Shown: positions 34,595-41,580 of the stretch, in pieces
Layout: every line of letters starts with the position of its first letter
Position numbering within the stretch: the first letter of the stretch is position 1
Assembly: GCF_041902845.1 (NCBI RefSeq)
Contig: NZ_CP159486.1
Coordinates: 2,852,001 to 2,916,000, forward strand
Length of the DNA: 64,000 nt
Reading direction: 5' to 3'
Source: Limibacterium fermenti
Lineage (GTDB): Bacteria > Bacteroidota > Bacteroidia > Bacteroidales > Dysgonomonadaceae
Program-made: the position numbers and the translations under genes
The notes under the pieces: generated by a model
Told to the model about the DNA's origin: nothing
Databases searched by the model: none
The model's input: the letters and a program-made list of their open reading frames with translations, nothing else

Positions 34595-35464
34595 CTATCT
34601 TCTTTGTTGAAAGAGTTGCAACAACGATTTCACATAATCATCTTCGGTCGAGACCGACACACTGTCGACCCGGCTCTGCTTAAAAGCGACATCCATTTCG
34701 GCCTGACGCCGCGTCCACCAAGTGCGGTATTGTTCGCGCGTTTTCTTCGACGAGGTATCGATCCACGTATCCTTGTCGCTTTCCGGGTCGTGTACTTTCA
34801 TGAGCCCCACGCTTTCCAGGCGGGTACTCAACGCGTCATAGACCTGAATGGCGACCAAATCGTGCTTGCGGTTCGCAATGCGCAGCGCATGCTTATAGTC
34901 GTGCGAATCGATAAAGTCCGAAATCAAAAAGGCCGTACAGCGTTTTTTAATGCCGTTGGTCATATAGCGCAGCGCCTGATCGATTTCCGTTCCCGAACTC
35001 CCGGGGGTAAAACCGAGTATCTCGCGGATGATGAACAGGATATGCTTTCTTCCCTTTTTAGGGGGAATAAACTTTTCGATTTTATCGGTAAAAAAGATGA
35101 CGCCGATCTTGTCGTTATTCTGAATGGCCGAAAAAGCGAGCGTGGCGGCAATCTGCGCCACCATATCGCGCTTGACGATGGACGTCGACCCGAACGATTG
35201 GCTTTCCGACACGTCGATGAGCAACATGACGGTAAGTTCGCGCTCTTCTTCAAAGACTTTCACGTACGGACGGTTGTAACGCGCCGTCACGTTCCAGTCG
35301 ATGTCGCGCAGGTCGTCGCCATACTGATATTCGCGCACTTCCGAGAAGGCCATACCTCGGCCCTTGAAAGCCGAATGATACTCCCCCGCAAAGATATTGC
35401 GCGACAGTCCCCGAGCTTTAATTTCAATATGCCGTACTTTCTGAAGTAATTCGGATGTTTCCAT
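34595..35464 (-). CDS. DUF58 domain protein
   Basis: 289 residues, cytoplasmic. The DUF58 signature REYQYGDDLRDIDWNVTARY occurs near residues 45-64, followed by a VWA-like fold (MLLIDVSESQSFGS, then AFLISDFIDSHDYKHAL). DUF58 genes almost always follow moxR and precede VWA membrane genes, as here. The protein is thought to link the ATPase to its VWA targets; activity not established. Confidence 0.9.
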   Translation of the reverse strand: METSELLQKVRHIEIKARGLSRNIFAGEYHSAFKGRGMAFSEVREYQYGDDLRDIDWNVTARYNRPYVKVFEEERELTVMLLIDVSESQSFGSTSIVKRDMVAQIAATLAFSAIQNNDKIGVIFFTDKIEKFIPPKKGRKHILFIIREILGFTPGSSGTEIDQALRYMTNGIKKRCTAFLISDFIDSHDYKHALRIANRKHDLVAIQVYDALSTRLESVGLMKVHDPESDKDTWIDTSSKKTREQYRTWWTRRQAEMDVAFKQSRVDSVSVSTEDDYVKSLLQLFQQRR

Positions 35465-35614
35465 TTTCTTTACTGTTGATTAATCTCTCACAAATAATCT
35501 CAAAACGCATCTCTTTATCTGCATTTATCAGCCTTATCCGCGAGAAATATTCTTCCACATTACCATTCATTCTCTTTTACCTTCATCCCGCTGGCGCAGA
35601 CCGTTTCTGTCCGT

Positions 35615-35705
35615 TATCTCCCCTTCGCGTAAGAGGAGCGCCCGAAAGGCGAAGGATTATTTCCTTCATACATCACACATGATACATCATACATCATAGA
35701 TCATC
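35615..35705. repeat. Hairpin followed by six 7-bp units (CATCATA type)
   Basis: Inside the 248-base moxR-DUF58 gap, CCTTCGC and GCGAAGG (within 35620-35656) form a stem around a GC-rich loop. Then CTTCATA, CATCACA, CATGATA, CATCATA, CATCATA and GATCATC occupy 35664-35705, ending 8 bases before the moxR stop. No gene or convincing terminator was seen in the rest of the gap. Confidence 0.65.
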
Positions 35706-35712
35706 CCTCTTA

Positions 35713-36708
35713 TTACGGAACCTCTACCTTATTAAGAATTTCGCTGATAATTTCTTCCGAAGTCAAGTTGTTGGCTTCGGCCTCGTAGGTAAGTCCGATA
35801 CGATGACGGAGCACATCGTGGCATACGGCGCGGATATCTTCGGGCACCACATAACCGCGGCGTTTGATGAAGGCATACGTACGCGCTGCAAGCGCCAGGT
35901 TGATGGAAGCACGGGGCGAACCGCCGAAACCAATCATCTCCTTGAGGTTGGCCAATCCGTATTGGTCGGGGAAACGGGTGGCGAACACGATGTCGATGAT
36001 GTAGCGGCTTATTTTTTCGTCGATATATACTTCGCGAACCACTTTGCGCGCATCGAGAATTTCATCGACGGAAATCACCGGCCGTTCGATGGTTCGGGGT
36101 TCGAATATATTCTGTTGGACGATTCGTTTTTCTTCTTCTTTGGAAGGATAGTTGATGACTACCTTCAGCATGAAACGGTCTACTTGCGCTTCGGGCAGCG
36201 GATAAGTGCCTTCCTGCTCGATAGGGTTTTGCGTCGCCATCACCAGGAACGGATTCGGCAGCTTATAGGTTTGCTCTCCGATAGTCACCTGACGTTCCTG
36301 CATGGCTTCGAGCAAGGCGCTCTGCACTTTGGCCGGAGCGCGGTTGATTTCATCCGCCAGCACGAAGTTGGCGAAAATCGGTCCGTGTTTTACCATGAAC
36401 TCTTCGTTGCGCTGGCTGTAGATCATCGTTCCGACTACGTCGGCCGGCAACAAGTCGGGCGTAAACTGAATACGGCTGTACCGGGCGTCGATTAACTGAG
36501 CGAGGGTTTTGATGGCAAGGGTTTTTGCCAATCCGGGCACCCCTTCCAACAAAATGTGTCCGTCGGATAATAATCCGATGAGAAGCGACTCGACCAAATG
36601 CTTCTGCCCGACGATCAATTGATCCATTCCGGTGACGATGGTCTGAACGAACGTGCTCTTACGTTCGATTTTATCATTTAATTCTTTAATATCAACTACT
36701 TGACTCAT
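35713..36708 (-). CDS. MoxR-family AAA+ ATPase
   Basis: 331 residues. Walker A is the MoxR form LLEGVPGLAKT (about residues 54-64), Walker B FVLADEINRAPAKVQ, sensor VMATQNPIEQEGTYPLPEAQ with the arginine-finger region DRFMLKV, and a C-terminal lid domain. MoxR ATPases act as chaperones that assemble or activate complexes with VWA proteins. It is the first gene of the moxR-DUF58-batA-B-C-D-E-PAP2 cluster. Confidence 0.95.
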   Translation of the reverse strand: MSQVVDIKELNDKIERKSTFVQTIVTGMDQLIVGQKHLVESLLIGLLSDGHILLEGVPGLAKTLAIKTLAQLIDARYSRIQFTPDLLPADVVGTMIYSQRNEEFMVKHGPIFANFVLADEINRAPAKVQSALLEAMQERQVTIGEQTYKLPNPFLVMATQNPIEQEGTYPLPEAQVDRFMLKVVINYPSKEEEKRIVQQNIFEPRTIERPVISVDEILDARKVVREVYIDEKISRYIIDIVFATRFPDQYGLANLKEMIGFGGSPRASINLALAARTYAFIKRRGYVVPEDIRAVCHDVLRHRIGLTYEAEANNLTSEEIISEILNKVEVP

Positions 36709-36749
36709 ATTTACTGAAAGTTATAATGTGTAGGTCTGTTTTCGACATA

Positions 36750-36757
36750 CAAAATTA
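36750..36757 (-). promoter_or_regulatory. Candidate moxR operon -7 box
   Basis: The minus strand reads TAATTTTG, about 42 bases before the moxR ATG. No clear TTTG at -33. Confidence 0.45.
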
Positions 36758-36909
36758 GAAATGTTAAATCTGTTTTGTCATTATTTGCCGTTAAAAATGT
36801 TTAAGTTAGACGGATTGTATCGGTAAAGAACGTAAAAGCAGGGATATTTTCGAAAATGTTGTCCTTCGGGAAAATTCCTACGACAACAGCAGCTCATTTC
36901 TCCGCCGCA

Positions 36910-37268
36910 ATCCGTATGAATACGAAGCTTTCAAAAAAACCCGGGCACACCGTCGTATCAATACGAAGCCTTCAAAAAAATCCGGGCACGCTGTCGTACC
37001 AATACGAAGCCTTCAAAAAAACCCGGGCACGCCGTCGTACCAATACGAAGCCTTCAAAAAAACCCGGGCACGCCGTCGTATCAATACGAAGCCTCCAAAA
37101 AAACCCGGGCACGCCGTCGTACCAATACGAAGCCTCCAAAAAAACCCGGGCACACCGTCGTACCAATACGAAGCCTTCAAAAAAACCCGGGCACGCCGTC
37201 GTACGAGTACGAAGCCTTCAAAAAGATCCGGCACACCGTCGAAGCCCTACGGCGGCTTCAAAAAAAAA
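36910..37268. repeat. 41-bp tandem repeat, about eight copies
   Basis: CCCGGG (or a one-base variant) recurs at 36940, 36981, 37022, 37063, 37104, 37145, 37186 and about 37227, a period of exactly 41. Each unit carries CGTCGTACCAATACGAAG, a run of seven A, then CCCGGGCAC; CGTCGTA and TACGAAG are near-complementary and can form a small hairpin. Middle copies differ at only one or two positions; the first and last are partial or diverged. The array fills most of the 608-base gap between moxR and lipB. The period is not a multiple of 3, so the overlapping ORFs are unlikely to be coding. Confidence 0.92.
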
Positions 37269-37316
37269 GTCGACCGCTCCTTCCGTCATCGTCGGCGGAC
37301 TTCCCCCGATCGGCGT

Positions 37317-38006
37317 TCAAGCGCATTTCAAGTCCATTGCGAACACCCGGCAAAAGCGCTCTTTAATCTTGTCCGACAGTTCATCGAAATCGACTTCCGC
37401 ACCCAGTTCCTGCTGCATAGACGTCACGCCTCGGTCGACAAATCCGCACGGATTGATCAGATGGAAATACGACAAATCGGTATTCACGTTCAGCGCCAAA
37501 CCGTGCATCGTCACATAACGGCTGGCGCGTACGCCGATGGCGCAAATCTTACGCGCCTTCCGGGGATCGCCGGCATCGAGCCACACCCCCATCGCCTTTT
37601 CGTCTTTCTGCGCGTGAATATCGTACGCTTGCAACGTCTCGATCACCACATCTTCCAACATCGAAATATATTGCTTAATGCCGATACCGAACGCTTCCAA
37701 ATCCAATATCGGATACACCACCAGTTGCCCGGGCCCATGATACGTAATGTCCCCGCCGCGGTCGATGGGGAAAAAATCGATTCCCCGCTGCTTGCACGTC
37801 TGCTCCGTAATCAACAAATTATGTTTATCGCCGTGCTTGCCTAACGTAAACACGGGTTCATGCTCACAGAAAAGAAGATACTGTTCCTGCGGAAAGGTTT
37901 CGTTTCTTTTGGAAGCAACGAGCTTTCCAAATCGTTCTTCCTGATAATCCCACGCTTCCTTATAGCGGATGCGGCGCAGGTTTTGAAAAATCACGTTACG
38001 GCTCAT
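37317..38006 (-). CDS. lipB: Octanoyl-[acyl carrier protein] transferase
   Basis: Transfers octanoyl groups from ACP to lipoyl domains. 229 residues. Seen: GGDITYHGPGQLVVYPILDL with the conserved His, the Lys in KICAIGVRASRYVTMHGLAL, and the catalytic Cys in LINPCGFVDRGVTS. It lies three bases after lipA, so the two steps of lipoate assembly are co-expressed. Confidence 0.96.
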   Translation of the reverse strand: MSRNVIFQNLRRIRYKEAWDYQEERFGKLVASKRNETFPQEQYLLFCEHEPVFTLGKHGDKHNLLITEQTCKQRGIDFFPIDRGGDITYHGPGQLVVYPILDLEAFGIGIKQYISMLEDVVIETLQAYDIHAQKDEKAMGVWLDAGDPRKARKICAIGVRASRYVTMHGLALNVNTDLSYFHLINPCGFVDRGVTSMQQELGAEVDFDELSDKIKERFCRVFAMDLKCA

Positions 38007-38009
38007 TTT

Positions 38010-38861
38010 TCAGACATGTTTTTCGGCGTGATAAGAAGATCGTACCAGCGGGCCGCTTTCCACAATGTCGAACCCTTTGGCGAGGCCTTCTTTGCGGTAG
38101 CGGGCGAACTGCTCGAGAGGCACATATTCATGCACGGGCAAATGATGGGAAGAAGGCTGCAAGTATTGTCCGATAGTCAACACCTTGCAACCGGCCGCAA
38201 GCAGGTCGTCCATCGTTTCGAGCACCTCCGGCTCCGTTTCGCCCAGTCCGACCATAATGCCCGATTTGGGTTTCACCGCCCCGCTCGCAGCAACGATGGA
38301 AAGCGTTTGCAGGCTTACATCGTATTTGGCCCGGCTTCTGACCTTCGGCGTCAAGCGCCGGACAGTTTCCATATTATGGGAAATGATTTCCGGTTTGGCG
38401 GCAATCACTTTTTCAATCAACTCCTCCCTCCCGTTGAAATCGGGAATGAGCGTCTCGAGGGTCGTTTCCGGATTCTTTTCCCGCACGCGCCGGATGGTAA
38501 ACGCCCAAAAAGAAGCGCCCAGATCCAGCAGATCGTCGCGGTCGACACTCGTAATGACGCAATGTTTCAGCCCCATTTGCCGGATGGTATCGGCCAGGCG
38601 GTCGGCTTCATCCCAATCGATGGCGTGCGGCTTGCCGGTGATGGTCGCGCAGAATTTGCATGAACGGGTGCATATCTCCCCCAAAATCATAAAACTGGCC
38701 GTGCCGTTTCCCCAGCACTCCGACATATTCGGGCACTTTCCGCTAAAGCAAATGGTGTTTAATCCTTTTTTATGTATAATATCCTTCAAGGCAAAATACT
38801 CTTTCCCTTGCGGCAAGCGAATTTTGAACCAATCCGGTTTTCTTCGTATCGTTGTATCCAT
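38010..38861 (-). CDS. lipA: Lipoyl synthase (radical SAM)
   Basis: Inserts two sulfurs into protein-bound octanoate. 283 residues. Both iron-sulfur sites are complete: auxiliary cluster C38, C43, C49 (ICFSGKCPNMSEC) and radical-SAM C64, C68, C71 (CTRSCKFC). GLGETEPEVLETMDDL and a terminal SGPLVRSSYHA, with the conserved Arg-Ser-Ser-Tyr ligand, also match. A 7-bp repeat array lies 6 bases upstream of the ATG, inside the presumed leader. Confidence 0.97.
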   Translation of the reverse strand: MDTTIRRKPDWFKIRLPQGKEYFALKDIIHKKGLNTICFSGKCPNMSECWGNGTASFMILGEICTRSCKFCATITGKPHAIDWDEADRLADTIRQMGLKHCVITSVDRDDLLDLGASFWAFTIRRVREKNPETTLETLIPDFNGREELIEKVIAAKPEIISHNMETVRRLTPKVRSRAKYDVSLQTLSIVAASGAVKPKSGIMVGLGETEPEVLETMDDLLAAGCKVLTIGQYLQPSSHHLPVHEYVPLEQFARYRKEGLAKGFDIVESGPLVRSSYHAEKHV

Positions 38862-38866
38862 AAGTT

Positions 38867-38922
38867 TAATGTCGAATGTCTAAAGTCGAATGTCGGCGGT
38901 CTTCAGTCATCAGTCGCCGGTC
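38867..38922. repeat. Eight 7-bp units (NNNNGTC) in the lipA leader
   Basis: TAATGTC, GAATGTC, TAAAGTC, GAATGTC, GGCGGTC, TTCAGTC, ATCAGTC, GCCGGTC. It lies between the lipA ATG and its -7 box, so it would be transcribed as leader RNA. It is inverted relative to the array at 39048-39124. Confidence 0.8.
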
Positions 38923-38966
38923 ACGAACCTCTAATCCCCAACCGCCCGTCTCCATCCGACAAGACG

Positions 38967-38974
38967 CAAATATA
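38967..38974 (-). promoter_or_regulatory. Candidate lipAB -7 box
   Basis: The minus strand reads TATATTTG about 105 bases before the lipA ATG, with TTTG 18 bases further upstream (38996-38993). Confidence 0.55.
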
Positions 38975-39047
38975 CGATATTTAGAGGAACGACAAAAGAT
39001 AATAGATAAAAGATATAATATATAAAGAAGCAAGACACGCGCCAAAC

Positions 39048-39124
39048 GGCATTAGACATTAGACCTGAGACTGGAGACCGGTGACCGGTGACTGGTGACC
39101 GGAGACCGGAGACTGAAGACCGGG
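39048..39124. repeat. Eleven 7-bp units (GAC-NNNN)
   Basis: GGCATTA, GACATTA, GACCTGA, GACTGGA, GACCGGT, GACCGGT, GACTGGT, GACCGGA, GACCGGA, GACTGAA, GACCGGG, uninterrupted. It sits between the divergent lipA and tgt promoters. Apart from this and the array at 38867, the 360-base gap shows only the two promoters. Confidence 0.88.
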
Positions 39125-39184
39125 CACTTCCCTTCAATAACTATTTTTAATTCCCGTCCGGCTCATTTATGATAACAGATTTAC

Positions 39185-39192
39185 TATCTTTG
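39185..39192 (+). promoter_or_regulatory. tgt -7 box
   Basis: TATCTTTG followed by CGC, 30 bases before the TTG start of tgt; a strong match to TAnnTTTG. Confidence 0.65.
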
Positions 39193-39221
39193 CGCTCGAT
39201 TCTTGAAAGCGATAGTCTATT

Positions 39222-40352
39222 TTGGATTTTAAACTACAACATACCGATTTACAGTCGAAGGCCCGGGCAGGAATCATCACCACCGATCACGGGGTGATTG
39301 AGACCCCCATATTTATGCCCGTGGGTACCGCCGGCAGCGTGAAAGCCGTGCATGCCACCGAACTCGAAGACGATATAGAGGCGCAAATCATTTTGGGCAA
39401 CACCTATCATCTGTACCTTCGTCCCGGATTGGACACCTTGCAGCAGGCGGGGGGCTTGCACCGCTTCAACAGTTGGCGCAAACCCATCCTGACCGATAGC
39501 GGCGGATTTCAGGTCTTTTCGTTGGCCGAAAACCGCAAACTCACCGAAGAAGGCGCCGAATTCCGTTCGCATATCGACGGCTCGAAGCATTTCTTCACGC
39601 CCGAAAAGGTCATCGACATCCAACGCATTATCGGCGCCGACATCATGATGGCGTTCGACGAATGTACGCCCGGCGACGCGCCTTATGACTATGCGAAACA
39701 GTCGCTTGAGTTGACGGAACGATGGCTCGACCGCTGCCTGACCCGCTTCCGCGAAACGGAATGCCCTCACGGATACCGCCAAACGCTCTTCCCCATTGTG
39801 CAGGGATGCGTGTATCCCGATCTGCGCAAACAGGCGGCTGAAAATGTGGCCTCGAAAGGCGCCGACGGCAATGCCATCGGCGGACTGTCGGTCGGCGAGT
39901 CGACCGAAGAGATGTACGAAATGATCGACATCGTGAATGAAATATTGCCGGAAGATAAGCCGCGCTACCTGATGGGCGTGGGAACACCCGCCAACATGCT
40001 GGAAGCCATCGACCGGGGGGTGGATATGTTCGATTGCATCATGCCCACCCGCAACGGGCGCAACGGACAGCTATTCACCAAAAACGGAATCATGAACATG
40101 CGCAATCAAAAGTGGAAAAACGATTTTTCCCCGATTGAAGAAGACGGCGCTTCGTTTGTCGACACCCGATACAGCAAAGCCTATCTGCGCCATCTGTTCA
40201 ACACCGGCGAAATCCTGGCCTTGCAAATCGCTTCCATCCATAATCTGGCCTTTTACTTGTGGCTGGTGAAAGAGGCGCGCCGGCAAATCCTCCAAAATAA
40301 CTTTCCGGCATGGAAAGCTTCTATGATTGATACGATAATGCGTAGACTCTAA
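39222..40352 (+). CDS. tgt: tRNA-guanine(34) transglycosylase
   Basis: Exchanges G34 for a queuosine precursor in GUN-anticodon tRNAs. 376 residues from a TTG at 39222; an in-frame TAG at 39213 rules out anything much longer, and MDFKLQHTD fits the family N-terminus. Seen: DSGGFQVFSLAENRK and VGTPANMLEAIDRGVDMFDC with DCIMPTRNGRNG (nucleophile Asp). The usual zinc site CxCxxC before AYLRHL is absent: the segment reads EDGASFVDTRYSKAYLRHL, with only the His kept. The lptF/G-type gene follows 9 bases later. Confidence 0.95.
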   Translation: MDFKLQHTDLQSKARAGIITTDHGVIETPIFMPVGTAGSVKAVHATELEDDIEAQIILGNTYHLYLRPGLDTLQQAGGLHRFNSWRKPILTDSGGFQVFSLAENRKLTEEGAEFRSHIDGSKHFFTPEKVIDIQRIIGADIMMAFDECTPGDAPYDYAKQSLELTERWLDRCLTRFRETECPHGYRQTLFPIVQGCVYPDLRKQAAENVASKGADGNAIGGLSVGESTEEMYEMIDIVNEILPEDKPRYLMGVGTPANMLEAIDRGVDMFDCIMPTRNGRNGQLFTKNGIMNMRNQKWKNDFSPIEEDGASFVDTRYSKAYLRHLFNTGEILALQIASIHNLAFYLWLVKEARRQILQNNFPAWKASMIDTIMRRL

Positions 40353-40361
40353 CAGGTACAA

Positions 40362-41453
40362 ATGAAATATTTGAATGTAAAACGAATCGATTGGTATATT
40401 ATAAAGAAGTTCCTCGGAACCTATATCTTTATGATTGTCCTGATTATCTCCATCGCTGTTGTGTTCGACATCAACGAGAAGATTGACAAGTTCATGACGA
40501 ACAATGCCTCGCTGAAGGAAATCATTTTTGATTACTACCTCAATTTCATTCCGTATTATGCCAACTTGTTCAGTCCGCTTTTCGTATTCCTCGCCGTCAT
40601 TTTCTTCACCTCCAAGATGGCGAACAACTCCGAAATCATCGCCATTTTATCGAACGGTATCAGTTTCAAACGCCTGATGAAGCCCTACATGATGGCTGCG
40701 AGCGTGATCGCCATCTTTTCTTTTGTCTTCGGCAGCTACGTGATTCCGCCGGCCAACGCCAGCCGCATCAATTTCGAGAACACTTACGTCGATCCGAGAC
40801 AGCGCAAAGTGGGCGACACCGACATCCAATTCAAAGTCGGCGAAGGCTCCATCGTCTATTTCAGCAGCTTCGATATCCCCTCGAGTACGGGTACGAACTT
40901 TTCGATGGATCATTTCGACAGCCTGCAACTCGTTTCGCGGCTCACGGCAAGAAGCATCCGCTACGACTCGTTGTACCGCTGGACCATTCAGGATTACCAA
41001 ATCCGCAACTTCGACGGACTGCAAGAAACCATCACCAAAGGCGAGTCCATCGACACCACCATACAAATCGTCCCGAACGATTTCATCATCGCCAAAACCG
41101 ACCAGCAAATGATGACCTCCCCCCAGCTCCGCCACTATATCACCAGTCAAAAAGAGCGGGGAATGGGTAACATTCAGGCTTTTCAAATCGAATATCATTC
41201 GCGAATCGCGTCGGTGTTTTCGGCGTTTATCCTCACCCTTATCGGCGCCGCCCTGTCGGCCCGGAAAGTGAAAGGCGGAATGGGGCTCAATCTGGGCATC
41301 GGCCTCGCGTTGAGCATGGGCTACATCCTCTTTATGACCATCAGTTCGTCTTTCGCCGTAAAAGGCGGCATGAGCGCTTTCGTGGCGGCATGGATTCCGA
41401 ACATCTTCTTTACCGCCATCGCCTTCTATTTATATAAGAAAGCGCCGAACTAA
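40362..41453 (+). CDS. LptF/LptG-family LPS export permease
   Basis: 363 residues. Six membrane segments in the YjgP/YjgQ arrangement: FLGTYIFMIVLIISIAVVFD at the N-terminus and two more by residue ~120, a periplasmic beta-jellyroll (about 125-265), then three helices (VFSAFILTLIGAALSARK, LGIGLALSMGYILFMTISSS, WIPNIFFTAIAFYLYK). With LptB (51178-52008) it would form the ABC exporter that extracts lipopolysaccharide. Whether it is LptF or LptG is not decided. It follows tgt in the same transcript. Confidence 0.92.
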   Translation: MKYLNVKRIDWYIIKKFLGTYIFMIVLIISIAVVFDINEKIDKFMTNNASLKEIIFDYYLNFIPYYANLFSPLFVFLAVIFFTSKMANNSEIIAILSNGISFKRLMKPYMMAASVIAIFSFVFGSYVIPPANASRINFENTYVDPRQRKVGDTDIQFKVGEGSIVYFSSFDIPSSTGTNFSMDHFDSLQLVSRLTARSIRYDSLYRWTIQDYQIRNFDGLQETITKGESIDTTIQIVPNDFIIAKTDQQMMTSPQLRHYITSQKERGMGNIQAFQIEYHSRIASVFSAFILTLIGAALSARKVKGGMGLNLGIGLALSMGYILFMTISSSFAVKGGMSAFVAAWIPNIFFTAIAFYLYKKAPN

Positions 41454-41477
41454 AGGGAAACACGGGAAAATAAAAGG

Positions 41478-41517
41478 CCCCTATCGCGAAGCATTATCCG
41501 CTTCAGCATTTATCGCA
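41478..41517 (-). repeat. GATA-spaced mini-hairpin block, locus 1
   Basis: On the minus strand: GATAAA, TGCTGAAGCG, GATAA, TGCTTCGC, GATA. It lies in the lptF/G-ileS gap. Similar blocks are at 47113-47166, 55207-55289 and 61390-61470. Confidence 0.45.
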
Positions 41518-41536
41518 CAAAGTGTATTTTTTTTAC

Positions 41537-41544
41537 TACCTTTG
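41537..41544 (+). promoter_or_regulatory. ileS -7 box
   Basis: TACCTTTG followed by CATCC, 37 bases before the ileS ATG. No T-box or other tRNA-sensing leader fits in the short leader. Confidence 0.65.
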
Positions 41545-41580
41545 CATCCTGATTTTCTATAACGTATAAATTCGTTCGTA

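Noticed and set aside
34259..35449. 396-codon plus-strand ORF opposite the DUF58 gene
   Set aside because: It is the shadow of a well-supported minus-strand gene; the product is rich in Arg, His and Phe with no family features.
36910..37268. CRISPR array
   Set aside because: The 41-bp units are directly abutting with no unique spacers, and no cas gene is near.
36856..37518. 220-codon plus-strand ORF and shorter minus-strand ORFs over the 41-bp repeats
   Set aside because: They are open only because the repeat unit lacks stops; the 41-bp period cycles through all frames, the plus-strand ORF runs antisense into lipB, and the products are basic low-complexity strings.
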